Shown: positions 8,118-17,800 of the stretch, piece by piece | How the letters are laid out: each line of letters begins with the position of its first letter | Position numbering within the stretch: position 1 is the stretch's first letter | Assembly (NCBI GenBank): GCA_964460305.1 | Contig: CAYWRA010000011.1 | Coordinates: 1 to 41,418 of the forward strand | Direction: 5' to 3' | DNA: 41,418 bases | Source: JAPLCX01 sp964460305 | GTDB taxonomy: Bacteria; Auribacterota; Tritonobacteria; UBA1439 | The notes under the pieces: model-generated | Seen by the model: only the letters and a program-made list of their open reading frames with translations | Database searches by the model: none | Told to the model about the DNA's origin: nothing | Translations under genes and position numbers: made by a program

Positions 8118-8401
8118 AAGTGGCCCCTTTGAGGGAGGACACAGAGAAAGCAATTCAATTGTTTTACAAAGAGTAAAAGAGAAGGACATAAAGTACGGGG
8201 GAAATCTTGATAAGGCCCCCCTCCCCAACCCTCCCCCTCGGAGGGGGGAGGGATAGGCGGGGGTGATTACCGCTCTGTAATTGTCCCCTTAGAGCATAAG
8301 CTCTTGTTCTCTTTTACTCTTTGTGAAAAGTTGTTTCTCCCCCGTCCCGTCCCGAAGGGATCCCGTCGGGAAAGGGATCCCGTTGGGAAAGTGGCCCCTT
8401 T
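8118..8401. repeat. MITE-like inverted-repeat element, family A, copy 2
   Basis: Two 23-bp arms in inverse orientation (8161-8183 and 8307-8329, core ACAAAGAGTAAAAGAGAA) enclose about 120 bp. The interior includes CCCTCCCCCTCGGAGGGGGG, which folds back on itself. The whole piece is bounded by AAGTGGCCCCTTT at both ends. Bases 8118-8354 match 11102-11338 base for base as far as I can compare; the copies then differ in the number of GTCCC units (two here, four there). No transposase is encoded. The rest of the 7978-8433 gap contains nothing gene-like. Confidence 0.8.
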
Positions 8402-8433
8402 AGGGCCATTCTCCGATTCGCCGGTTCGTATAC

Positions 8434-9579
8434 TTACCTCACGCACATCCTATTTTTGTTGCGTTCAAAAAGCTTCTCTCCAATGCCTGGGACCTTTTGG
8501 ATATCCTCGATGGTCCGGAACGGGCCGTGGATCTTGCGGAACTCGATAATCGTTGCGGCCTTCTTGACGCCGATCCCGTCCAACTCGTCAAGCTCGGGGG
8601 CGGTTGCGGTGTTGATATTGATCTTCCCTTTGCGCACGCCGGCCGCGGTCGACGTTTTAGGGGAGATGGCCGGATTTGCTCCAGCAGCGGCGTCATCCCC
8701 GACGTACGGCGAGGAAGAGATCGAAACCTGCTGAAGCGGCCGCATCCCGATACCCCTTCCGTCGCTCTCCAAAACAATCGCCCCGCCTCGGCGAGGCAAC
8801 GAACCGACGGCCTTTAGCGGCGCCGAGGTCCCTTGGAAGAACATACGCGGGACGTTCGCCGCCGATAACTCGGGGAGCCGCTGGAATGTCGCCGTCTGGC
8901 CGCGCAATCCCCCCGAGAGGAGAAAGGAGTTCCCGCCATGAACCACGCAGAGCGCAACTCCTTTCCCATCTGTTCCGCCAGCGCCTAATGGACCCGGCTT
9001 CATAACGTAGCATTTTGCCGCGCCGAACGATATGCTCTCCACCGTGCGCACTACGCGGTAACTCACGTCCCCCCTGTGCAGCGTGCTAAGGTAGTCGGCA
9101 TATGCGTCTCCGCCACCCTTAAAACCTGGATCGAAAAGCTGCATCACCCTGAACTGCTTCATGATCCCCACGAGCGATTGCATGCAAGCCGTCGTTTTGT
9201 TAGCGCCGATCAGCACGGCGATCTCCTCCGTGCCAATTTTTTTCAGATACTCCGCGATACGCTGCCCGTTGGCGCCGTCGGATCCCGCGAACACAACCGT
9301 CGATCGGTCCGGGCAATGCAGGATGAACGCGCACGATTCCGAACCTGAATCCATGCAGTGGAGCGTGAGTGACCCCGCGTCCCTGGATAACCTGCATGCC
9401 GCGCGGCAGGTGGGACAGTCGCCGCGGTCGGCGGGTGCCGGTATCGTAAAAACGTCGCCACATCGCCAGCAACGCAGCGCGGTCTTCTCCGCGACGCCGA
9501 CCGAGGGAATATAATGAAAAAGAAAGGAGAGGGCTACGACTACGACATGGGCATAACGCACGTACCGGATCGGTGCCAT
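8434..9579 (-). CDS. Zinc ribbon / degenerate ComEC-type MBL / ComEA-type HhH fusion protein
   Basis: A 381-residue protein starting at ATG 9579, with GGGAGG 7 nt upstream. In order: an N-terminal hydrophobic export or anchor segment (residues 9-30); two CxxC pairs (C37/C40, C55/C58) like a zinc ribbon; a region (about 84-265) with the layout of the ComEC metallo-beta-lactamase domain; a linker; and a C-terminal ComEA-type double helix-hairpin-helix (318-375), with KININTATAPELDELDGIG and VPGIGEKLFER. The MBL region has lost its metal ligands: the usual HxHxDH site reads IGANKTTACMQ, the LLTGD position reads LLSGGL, and the HHGS position reads FFQGTS. HhH modules bind DNA, so a role in DNA binding or uptake outside the cytoplasm is plausible but unproven. 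Confidence 0.82.
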   Translation of the reverse strand: MAPIRYVRYAHVVVVALSFLFHYIPSVGVAEKTALRCWRCGDVFTIPAPADRGDCPTCRAACRLSRDAGSLTLHCMDSGSESCAFILHCPDRSTVVFAGSDGANGQRIAEYLKKIGTEEIAVLIGANKTTACMQSLVGIMKQFRVMQLFDPGFKGGGDAYADYLSTLHRGDVSYRVVRTVESISFGAAKCYVMKPGPLGAGGTDGKGVALCVVHGGNSFLLSGGLRGQTATFQRLPELSAANVPRMFFQGTSAPLKAVGSLPRRGGAIVLESDGRGIGMRPLQQVSISSSPYVGDDAAAGANPAISPKTSTAAGVRKGKININTATAPELDELDGIGVKKAATIIEFRKIHGPFRTIEDIQKVPGIGEKLFERNKNRMCVR

Positions 9580-9614
9580 ACGGATCCCTCCCGAGATATC
9601 CGTCCGACATCCCA

Positions 9615-9785
9615 CCAAATCCCCCGCCCACCTCGCAAGCGAGAGCGTTGCGGGCAAGCAAACCCCAAATCCCAAGCTGCGTGGGGCGTGGGGCGTTAGG
9701 CGAAAATACCTGTTACGCCGTCACGCCATACGCCTTACGCCGACACGCATTATCCCCTCTCCCAAAGGGGCCCCTTAGGGGCGTG
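9615..9785 (+). repeat. Dispersed GC-rich repeat, family B, copy 3
   Basis: Shares the blocks CAAATCCCAAGCTGCGTGGG, GGGGCGTTAGGCGAAAATAC, ACGCCGTCACGCCATACGCC and CGCCGACACGCATTATCCCC with the other copies, ending in AAAGGGGCCCCTTAGGGGCG. A fragment reading CTGTGTCTCCGTGGTGAAAA follows at 9790. It lies between the HhH-fusion start and the glcF stop. Confidence 0.78.
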
Positions 9786-9810
9786 CTCTCTGTGTCTCCG
9801 TGGTGAAAAT

Positions 9811-11070
9811 CTATAACTCTGTTTTTGACGCTTTTCTCGCCGGGCTCCCTGGAAAATCCCTTCCCTTAAGGTAACTCATTTCGTACACCTGCGCAACATG
9901 CATGACGGGAATATTCATCTGATGTTGCGCAAGCTGGTCCCGAAGCTGGAGGATACAGCCGGGGCACGCCGTGGCGACGATATCCGCTCCGCTCTCACGC
10001 ACCGCTTCAACCTTCGCCGCGCCGAGCGCGCACGAAACGTCGTAGTGCGTCAGGCTGAAGGAACCGCCGAGGCCGCAGCAATCACCGGCGCGCGGCATCT
10101 CCACGAAACGGCAACTCTGGCGCAATATCTCCCTCGGCGGTTTGCTCACTCCCCTCCCCCACCGCAGGTGGCATGGATCGTGGTACGTGATGCGTTCGTC
10201 CAGCGCGAGATTGCTGTAGCCTAGAAAGTTGTGGATGAACTCCGAGATATCGTAGACCTTTTTTGCCAACTGCTCGGCCCCTTTTAAAATAATGGGGTAA
10301 TCGCGTTTCATGGTAAGCTCGCACGATGCACAGCCGAGCACGATCGCGTCCACTTTGTTCGGTTCAAGACACTCAAGATTCCGCTGCGCGAGGGCCCTTG
10401 CCGCATCCACGTCGCCATAGGCGAGGGCCGGCGTGCCGCAACACAACTGGGCGCGGGGAAGGATGATATCCACACCGTGCAGTTCAAGAATATGCATGAT
10501 GGAGGCGGCGATCTCGGGATACACGTAGTTGAGCATGCAGCCGAGGAAGAGCGAGACCTTGATGTCACCCCGCCCCTTGACGAACTCGCGCAGCCCACGG
10601 AGGGCAGGCCGCGCGGCGATCCGGGGTATGTTTCGCTTCCCCTGAAAAAACAGCGGGAGATGCCTCAGCGGTTGGTGCGCGTTCGTCCTCAATAACCTCT
10701 GTAGTAATCGCGCCATGCCGATCGCCCCATCGTACACTCTGCGGCGGGGAAGGATCCGGCGGAAGACAAAGCGGGCGCTCCGGCTGAGTCCCATTTGTCT
10801 TGCGAGCATCTCCCTAGCGTTCCTGACGATCAGGTCTATCTGGACGCCGCTTGGACACACCGCGCTACAGCGCATACACCCATAGCAGCTCATGAGGATT
10901 TCCCTGCCGTACTCGGTTGGAACGGCCCGCCCCTCCATGATCGCCTCAAGCAGGCTGATGCGGCCGCGGGCGACCTTCGCCTCGTCCCTGCTCACGATGA
11001 ACGTCGGGCACACGGCGCGGCACTTCCCGCACTTCGCGCAACGTTGGAGTTCCTTGACGAGGTCAGTCAT
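9811..11070 (-). CDS. glcF: Glycolate/D-lactate dehydrogenase iron-sulfur subunit (GlcF-like)
   Basis: A 419-residue protein with two [4Fe-4S] ferredoxin motifs near the N-terminus (C11, C14, C17, C21 and C62, C65, C68, C72). Two cysteine-rich CCG domains follow (LGCMLNY with LCCGTPAL, and HDPCHLRWG with DCCGLGGSF). This is the electron-transfer subunit pattern of GlcF and related 2-hydroxyacid dehydrogenases, passing electrons from the flavin subunit to the quinone pool at the inner membrane. The start at ATG 11070 begins the first cluster domain; its ribosome site is weak. The GlcD partner lies upstream but is separated by 323 bp containing a repeat element. Glycolate cannot be told from D-lactate by sequence alone. 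Confidence 0.92.
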   Translation of the reverse strand: MTDLVKELQRCAKCGKCRAVCPTFIVSRDEAKVARGRISLLEAIMEGRAVPTEYGREILMSCYGCMRCSAVCPSGVQIDLIVRNAREMLARQMGLSRSARFVFRRILPRRRVYDGAIGMARLLQRLLRTNAHQPLRHLPLFFQGKRNIPRIAARPALRGLREFVKGRGDIKVSLFLGCMLNYVYPEIAASIMHILELHGVDIILPRAQLCCGTPALAYGDVDAARALAQRNLECLEPNKVDAIVLGCASCELTMKRDYPIILKGAEQLAKKVYDISEFIHNFLGYSNLALDERITYHDPCHLRWGRGVSKPPREILRQSCRFVEMPRAGDCCGLGGSFSLTHYDVSCALGAAKVEAVRESGADIVATACPGCILQLRDQLAQHQMNIPVMHVAQVYEMSYLKGRDFPGSPARKASKTEL

Positions 11071-11101
11071 AGTTACTTTCTCGCCGCTGAGGCGCGCCCC
11101 G

Positions 11102-11380
11102 AAGTGGCCCCTTTGAGGGAGGACACAGAGAAAGCAATTCAATTGTTTTACAAAGAGTAAAAGAGAAGGACATAAAGTACGGGGGAAATCTTGATAAGGC
11201 CCCCCTCCCCAACCCTCCCCCTCGGAGGGGGGAGGGATAGGCGGGGGTGATTACCGCTCTGTAATTGTCCCCTTAGAGCATAAGCTCTTGTTCTCTTTTA
11301 CTCTTTGTGAAAAGTTGTTTCTCCCCCGTCCCGTCCCGTCCCGTCCCGAAGGGATCCCGTTGGGAAAGTGGCCCCTTTGG
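11102..11380. repeat. MITE-like inverted-repeat element, family A, copy 3
   Basis: Nearly identical to 8118-8401. Arms lie at 11145-11167 and 11291-11313, and AAGTGGCCCCTTT occurs at both ends. The GTCCC tandem has four units instead of two. It fills the space between the glcD stop and the glcF start. No coding potential. Confidence 0.82.
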
Positions 11381-11393
11381 GACGCAGCAGAAT

Positions 11394-12770
11394 TTATTCC
11401 ACGAATATCTTCCCTGGATTGAGGATGTTGTTCGGGTCGAGGAGTTTCTTGATTCCGCGCATCAGCGCGATTTCCCTCTCCCCTACTTCCAAGCTCAAAA
11501 ATTTCGCCTTCGCGGTGCCGATACCGTGCTCGCCCGAGATGCTGCCGCCGAGCGCGATGACGTGTTTGAAAATATCCTCAACCGCATTGTCGGCCCTTGA
11601 CCGCTCCGACTCGTCCGCTACTTCGTACAAGACGTTCACGTGTATGTTTCCGTCACCCGCATGTCCGAAACAGGCGATCGCCACGTCATGCCTGCGCGAA
11701 ATTTCGGAGACGCCGTCGAAGAGTTCGAGCATCCTGCTGCGCGGGACGCACACGTCCTCGTTCAATTTCCCGGGGCTTAAGGAGAAGAGCGCCGGCGACG
11801 CAGCCCGGCGTATCTCCCAGAGCAGGTCGGCCTCGGCCATATCCCTCGGCGACTCGACCCTGTCCGCGCCGGTCGCATTGAAGATTTCGGCCATGCGCGC
11901 CGCTTCCCTTGTAACGCTTTCTGCAGGGCCGTCCGACTCAGCGAGTATTATCGCCTTGGCGGACGCCGGGATGCCGAACGGCTTATAGTTCTGGATGCAG
12001 CGGATGGTCAGCTCATCCATGATCTCAAGCGTCCTCGGGATGATCCCCTTCGACACGACGGCGACGGCCGCGCGCACAGCATCGCCGATATGGGTAAAAT
12101 AGGCCATCAGCGTCCGGACGCTCTCAGGGATGGGTAGGAGTCTCAACGTGGCCCTGGTGAAAACGCATAGCGTCCCCTCCGACCCGATCAGCAATCTTCC
12201 AAGGTCGTACCCCACCACGCTCTTCATCGTCTGGCTCCCGGTGTGGATTATTTCCCCGGTCGGGAGCGCCGCTTCCGCGGAGAGCACGTAGTCGCGCGTC
12301 ACCCCGTACTTGATGCACCGGAGGCCGCCCGCGCACTCGGCGAGGTTGCCGCCGACCGTGCAGAATTCGTTGCTGGCTGGATCGGGCGGATAGAAGAGCC
12401 CCTTCCGCTCGACCGCCGACTGAAGGTCCGCAAGCACCACTCCGGCCTCCACCGTCGCGGTCATGTCCGTACGATCGATTGACAAAATGCGGTTCATCCG
12501 CGCCGAATCGACAACGATGCCGCCTTTAAGGGGCAATGCGCCGCCCGTAAGCCCGGAGCCGGCGCCGCGCGGATAAACAGGGATGAGTTTCCGGTTGGCC
12601 ATGAGGAGGATGCTGGAAACCTCCTCCGCGCTCGCCGGTTTGACCACGACATCCGGGAGCGCCCGCCCCTTCGTCGCGTCATAGCCGTGGCAGATGCGGT
12701 CCTCAAGGGTGCACGAGGCGTTCCCTTTGCCCACTATAGCCTGTAGCGCCGTCAGCAATTCGTTTTTCAC
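11394..12770 (-). CDS. glcD: FAD-linked glycolate/D-lactate dehydrogenase subunit (GlcD-like)
   Basis: A 458-residue flavoprotein of the vanillyl-alcohol-oxidase fold. The FAD-binding PCMH domain has PRGAGSGLTGGALPLKGG, and NEFCTVGGNLAECAGG follows. The C-terminal substrate domain carries the conserved CFGHAGDGNIHVN and ends with SGEHGIG and LDPNNILNPGKIF. It oxidises glycolate, D-lactate or a similar 2-hydroxyacid and hands electrons to the GlcF subunit. The start is GTG 12770, preceded by AGGAG at 5 nt; codons further upstream in the frame read through repeat DNA. No third subunit (GlcE) gene is nearby, so it resembles two-gene GlcD/GlcF systems. Confidence 0.94.
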   Translation of the reverse strand: MKNELLTALQAIVGKGNASCTLEDRICHGYDATKGRALPDVVVKPASAEEVSSILLMANRKLIPVYPRGAGSGLTGGALPLKGGIVVDSARMNRILSIDRTDMTATVEAGVVLADLQSAVERKGLFYPPDPASNEFCTVGGNLAECAGGLRCIKYGVTRDYVLSAEAALPTGEIIHTGSQTMKSVVGYDLGRLLIGSEGTLCVFTRATLRLLPIPESVRTLMAYFTHIGDAVRAAVAVVSKGIIPRTLEIMDELTIRCIQNYKPFGIPASAKAIILAESDGPAESVTREAARMAEIFNATGADRVESPRDMAEADLLWEIRRAASPALFSLSPGKLNEDVCVPRSRMLELFDGVSEISRRHDVAIACFGHAGDGNIHVNVLYEVADESERSRADNAVEDIFKHVIALGGSISGEHGIGTAKAKFLSLEVGEREIALMRGIKKLLDPNNILNPGKIFVE

Positions 12771-12813
12771 AAATCTCCTCTCCCGCCGAATAAAGCAACA
12801 ATATGATTTTATC

Positions 12814-12835
12814 ATTGCCGGGACAATCCGGCAAT
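12814..12835. promoter_or_regulatory. Perfect 8-bp palindrome upstream of glcD
   Basis: ATTGCCGG and CCGGCAAT flank a 6-nt spacer, 44 bp before the glcD start codon. It has no U-tract, so an operator is possible, but no known regulator site was recognised. Confidence 0.35.
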
Positions 12836-12946
12836 CGGCAAACGCGCCGCGAAACCACCAGCAATGAAACCATAGAGGCCACTGAGAAGGCACACCACGA
12901 AGGGGCTCCTTGGGGAAAGACTCGAAGAAAACACGAAGAGACCAGA

Positions 12947-12969
12947 TTCTCACAAAGAGTAAAAGAGAA
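12947..12969 (+). repeat. Single arm of repeat family A
   Basis: Carries CACAAAGAGTAAAAGAGAA. No inverse arm was found nearby. It follows a stretch (12880-12945) rich in CACCACGAAGGGG and CACGAAGAGACC fragments. The glcD to GT-C spacer (12771-13057) holds no gene. Confidence 0.6.
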
Positions 12970-13057
12970 TAAGCGACAAGGGGATAGTTATGGGGTGGTT
13001 CGGGGAAAAAAGCTTCCTCTTCACAAACATGGGCGGAGCTTGTATAGTTATATCACT

Positions 13058-14740
13058 ATGCGTGCGACTCCACAGCGACTAATCCGCATGGCACTCTTTC
13101 TTACCTGCCTCGCCGTGACGGCGGGTATCTACTCGTATACCATCTTCAGCAACTTCTGTATGGATCAGGACACGTTGAATTATGTGACCTCCCCCGAATT
13201 ACTCAAAGGGGACCTGTCCTTTCTCAAATGCATCGGCATGAAGGGATGGTTCGCAAAATTCCACCTCTTCATGTTTGCGCTCGTGTATCTCTTCACCAAG
13301 GCATATTCATTCTGGGGAGGATGGGATTATCTCGTCGGGTTCAAAATATGCACGCTCGTCTGCTCTCTCCTTACGATCGCCCTCCTTTATTTCATCTGTA
13401 AAAACACCATGCATCGGTTTTTCATCGTGATGGCGATCAGCTTTATCCCGCTCTACGTGCTAGGCTACTCATGGCTGATTACCACCTGCGACGACAACCC
13501 ACTGGCCAACTTCTTCAACCTCCTCTTCCTCACTTCTCTCCTCATCGCGACCGGCGCCATCACGCAGGCGAAACGCGAGTCGCATTGCTACCTGTGGGGC
13601 TTCCTCACGGGCCTAGCGGCAGGGCTCAGCATGGCGTCACACCTCAAGAACATCGTCGCGCTCCCGATCATTCTAGCGCTGGTAGTCGTGAAGCCGCCAC
13701 CCACCCGCTCGCGGCTGCGCATCGCCGCGGCGGGGTTTCTGGGGCTTGCCCTGACGTTCGGCCTCATGTACTGGATCTACTGGATCCAGAGCGCCGGCGA
13801 GCCGGTCGCCTCAAAAATCGATTTCTGGGTATTTCATCGCGTGCCGGGCAGGTTCTACCTCACTCCACCCCGATCGCCGTTCCTTACCCAGGCCACCCTG
13901 GCATTTGTCGGCATACGATCGAGCCTCTACACATTCCAGGAACTCGTCTTAAATACTAATCTCTTTGACAAAGATATCCTAGGTTATCTCGTCGTCGGCC
14001 TGTTTTTCGCAATCTATTTCGTATCGGTTATAAAAATGTGGAGAAGCAGGGCGGTAAAAATCCTCTTCGTCCTGTTCCTCTGTGACGCAGGGCATTCCTT
14101 CCTGTATGATACCTGGGTCGTTGAACGGTGGGATTCCTTCACGCTGCCGGTCTTCATAACCATCGGCATCTACTGGGATAGCGTCATAAGAGAGACTGGG
14201 CGAACAATTCTTCAGAGAATTCGGTTCTCCGCGCTGATCCTCCTCTTCTTCGGTACACTCGTCTGGTCGAACGTACGGAACACCTGGCTCCTCATCGGCA
14301 TCACGAATAATCACATCTCATTTCACCCATCGGTCAAGCGATGGCCTTACCCCAGCATAGTATATTTTTATTTTGACCACCGGGGGGTATACAACCTAGC
14401 AAGAAAAATGGATGACCTATTGACCGACGGCACCTGGTTCCTCTCCCCCAACCTCATGCAGGGGCCTCATTCCCATGTCTACAGCATCTTCGACCAATAT
14501 CTCACCCTCTATTCGAAAAAGTACCGGAATCATCTTATAGAGAATCCCAACATGATCGGTGCACTTGCTGGCAAGGGGGTAGTGAAACGGATACTCTATC
14601 TCGACACGGTGAGGGTTCCGTTCTACATCGGCACTGCACATACGCTCATCATCTTCGACCCCGCGACGACGAAGACGGTTTATGAAAACGATCAGCTCGT
14701 CGTGAAAGAGGCGAGGTTCCAGCTACCACCCCAGCCATAA
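13058..14740 (+). CDS. Polytopic membrane protein, GT-C glycosyltransferase-like
   Basis: A 560-residue protein with about ten membrane helices. Its first periplasmic loop has an acidic motif (NFCMDQDTLNY) of the kind that binds metal or donor in GT-C enzymes, and a soluble C-terminal tail ends with YLDTVRVPFYIG and IIFDPATTKTVYEN. GT-C enzymes move a sugar from a polyprenyl-phosphate carrier onto lipid, glycan or protein at the outer face of the inner membrane. No closer family is recognised. The start at ATG 13058 lacks a good ribosome site; a TTG at 13040 is an alternative. The last 43 codons have a clear homologous remnant at 21885-22015. Confidence 0.7.
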   Translation: MRATPQRLIRMALFLTCLAVTAGIYSYTIFSNFCMDQDTLNYVTSPELLKGDLSFLKCIGMKGWFAKFHLFMFALVYLFTKAYSFWGGWDYLVGFKICTLVCSLLTIALLYFICKNTMHRFFIVMAISFIPLYVLGYSWLITTCDDNPLANFFNLLFLTSLLIATGAITQAKRESHCYLWGFLTGLAAGLSMASHLKNIVALPIILALVVVKPPPTRSRLRIAAAGFLGLALTFGLMYWIYWIQSAGEPVASKIDFWVFHRVPGRFYLTPPRSPFLTQATLAFVGIRSSLYTFQELVLNTNLFDKDILGYLVVGLFFAIYFVSVIKMWRSRAVKILFVLFLCDAGHSFLYDTWVVERWDSFTLPVFITIGIYWDSVIRETGRTILQRIRFSALILLFFGTLVWSNVRNTWLLIGITNNHISFHPSVKRWPYPSIVYFYFDHRGVYNLARKMDDLLTDGTWFLSPNLMQGPHSHVYSIFDQYLTLYSKKYRNHLIENPNMIGALAGKGVVKRILYLDTVRVPFYIGTAHTLIIFDPATTKTVYENDQLVVKEARFQLPPQP

Positions 14741-14789
14741 TCCATGCACCGGTTTAGATCACACCATAGGCCAGCTCGAATACTATAAG

Positions 14790-14852
14790 TTATGGCGTAG
14801 TCGTCGGAGTCGGAGTGATTGTTGGAGTCGATGTTGGTGTCTCCGTTGGCTC
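14790..14852 (-). other. In-frame Thr/Pro linker remnant after the giant protease stop codon
   Basis: Directly after the TAG stop at 14855-14853, the same frame continues as EPTETPTSTPTITPTPTTTP and then meets TAA. This is the composition and order of the linkers inside the protein (compare PTETPTSTPTITPTPWPWP in the first linker). It looks like a former inter-domain linker cut off by an amber codon or by loss of a downstream domain. The whole 14741-14852 space between the convergent genes holds nothing else. Confidence 0.7.
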
Positions 14853-17800
14853 CTACTCCAAGCAGTAGAGCCTTGTGTCATCCGAACCGACGTATATCCT
14901 CCCATCATTCCCTATGGCGGGAGAGGAACTCACAGCCCCACCCGTCGTATAGCTCCATTCAATCGAAGCGCCTCCACTTAGCGCATAAAGATTGTGATCA
15001 TCGGAGCCTGTATAGACCTTGCCGTTGCTCCCTACAGCGGGGGAAGAGTCGGGGTCGTCGCCGATGAGGGCACTCCCTATGAGCGTCCCATCCGAGTTGA
15101 GCGCATACATCATGCCATCATAAGAATTAACATATATCTCCCCACCCACCCCGATCGCTGGCGATGACCGGACCTCTCCTCCCGTCTCATAACTCCAGGC
15201 GAGCGTGCCATCCGAGGCCAGGGCATAAATACTATAATCGTCAGTCCCGAAATAGATCACCTCATCACTACCCACCGCAGGAGACGACCTGAGAATATTG
15301 TACACATTGAACTCCCACTTATACGTCCCATTTGAATTGAGAGAGTACATGCTGAGGTTATCGTCATTGCCGACATAAACCGCTCCCTCATTCCCTATGG
15401 TCGGCGAGGTCCTTGTACCACCCACCATATAGGTCCATACCAACGACCCATCCGAATTAAGGGCGCAGAAGGTACCATCATTGACAGCATAATAGATTGT
15501 ACCGTCGCCATCCACAGTGGGAGAGGATTTGATTGCATCACCATTCCAGTACGACCATTTGAGTGACCCAAGGGAGCTTATGGCGTAAAGGCTCTTGTCC
15601 CACGAACCGACGTAACAGGTCCCATCGCTCCCTATCGCGGGGGACGACTCTATGATATCTCCAACCGTGTAACTCCACCGCAGAACTCCACCAACATTGA
15701 GCGCATAAATGCTGTAATATGCAAACCCCCATTCATTACGCCCACAAAAATACACATCGCCATCTCGCCCCACCGCCGGAGAGGCTTTGATCGCTCCCCC
15801 TATCTTATAACTCCAAGCGAGCACTGGCTGTGTCGGCCCCGTGGAAAAGGCAAGACCAGTGTGCTTCTCGTTATGATGGAACATCGGCCACGCCATCGAA
15901 GCCGGCGTCGGCGTCGGACCAGTCGGTGTTGGTGTGATCGTCGGCGTTATAGTCGGTGTCGGCGTCGGACCGGTCGGTGCCGGCGTGACAGTCGGCGCCT
16001 GGCCTATGCAATAAATCGCACCATCATTATCTTCATTGGGCTGTGATTTGATGTACAACCTGCCATCGCTCCCGATGGCAGGGGAACCTCCACTACCATC
16101 CAATATGCGCTTCCAGACAAGTGTCCCATCCGAATTAAGAGCGTATGCGCTCTTACCTGACTCACCAGAACCAAAATATATCATGCCGTCACTGCCAAGC
16201 GCGGCTGATGATGCCACAGCCCCGTCAGCCGTATAGCTCCAGGCAAGCGTGCCGCTGCTGTTCAGGACGTACATGTTCCTGTCCTCGGAACCAATGTATA
16301 TCCTAAAACCGGAATCCATCGCCGGTGAGGATAACACCGCAGCTCCTGCCCTGTAGCTCCATAAAAGAGAACCGATGGAGTTGAAGGTATATATACTCTT
16401 ATCGTCATGAGTGCCAATGTGAATCGTGTCACCTTCACCCAATGCGGGGGATGAATACATACGCCCACCCGACCGATAGCTCCAAATAATCGAGCCAGCG
16501 GGGTCCATAGCATAGAGGCGATAATCATTAGAACCGATAAATACAACCCCATCGTTTCCTATGACAGGAGATGCGTTCACTGCTCCACCGGTAAGATAGC
16601 TCCAGCCTAACGCCCCATCTAAGCCGAGGCAGAAGATCCTGTTATTTCCGTTATTGGCGCCAGCTAATAGCTTCCCTCCACTCCCTATCGCAAAAGAAGA
16701 ACCACTCCCGTATGGGGTTATATAACTCCAGACAAGCGAGCCCCTAGAACCAAGAGCGTAGAATCCATAACCATAAGCCCCGCCATAGAGTATTCCATCG
16801 CTCCCAAGCGTCAACGATGGCCATGCGGAGTGTATATCATAGCTCCACAAGAGTGCTCCGGATGAAGCCAGAGCAGAGATACAATTTGAACCATCATAAA
16901 TTACCCCATCGCTGCCGATTGTAAGCCCATTCGAGGGGCCCTCCCACCACTCTGTCGGATAACTCCACAAAAGCACCGGATCAGACGGCCCTGTATAACT
17001 ACTTAGCCCGCTATGCCTCAAATCATGATGGAACATCGGCCACGGGCCCCCAGGCTGCATCGTTGGAGTCGGCGATGGAGTCGGGGCTTGGCCTATACAA
17101 TAGATAGCACCATCACTATCGTCATTGGGCTGTGACTTGATGTATAACCTCCCATCGCTCCCAAGGGCAGGGGAACCTCCGCTACCATCCAATATGCGCT
17201 TCCAGACGAGTGAACCGTTTGAATTGAGTGCGTATGCACTCTTGCCAGGGTCAGCAGAACCAAAATATACTATGCCGTCACTGCCAAGTGCGGCTGATGA
17301 TGCCACAGCCCCGTCAGCCGTATAGCTCCAGACGAGAGAGCCGCTGCTATTCAAGACATACATGTTCCTGTCCTCGGAACCAATGTATATCCTAAAACCG
17401 GAATCCATCGCCGGTGAGGATAACACCGCAGCTCCTGCCCTGTAGCTCCATAAAAGAGAACCGATGGAGTTGAAGGTATATATACTCTTATCGTCATGAG
17501 TGCCAATGTGAATCGTGTCACCTTCACCCAATGCGGGGGATGAATACATACGCCCACCCGACCGATAGCTCCAAATAATCGAGCCAGCGGGGTCCATAGC
17601 ATAGAGGCGATAATCATTAGAACCGATAAATACAACCCCATCGTTTCCTATGACAGGAGATGCGTTCACTGCTCCACCGGTAAGATAGCTCCAGCCTAAC
17701 GCCCCATCTAAGCCGAGGCAGAAGATCCTGTTATTTCCGTTATTGGCGCCAGCTAATAGCTTCCCTCCACTCCCTATCGCAAAAGAAGAACCACTCCCGT

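Noticed and set aside
8118..8401. Insertion sequence with its own transposase
   Set aside because: The element is under 300 bp and has no long open frame, so at most it is a non-autonomous element.
12803..13057. N-terminal extension of the GT-C-like protein
   Set aside because: The in-frame upstream codons read through a repeat arm and hydrophilic low-complexity DNA; the ATG at 13058 begins just before the first helix.
14853..14855. TAG decoded as pyrrolysine
   Set aside because: No pyrrolysine genes or insertion context are visible; domain loss explains the linker remnant more simply.
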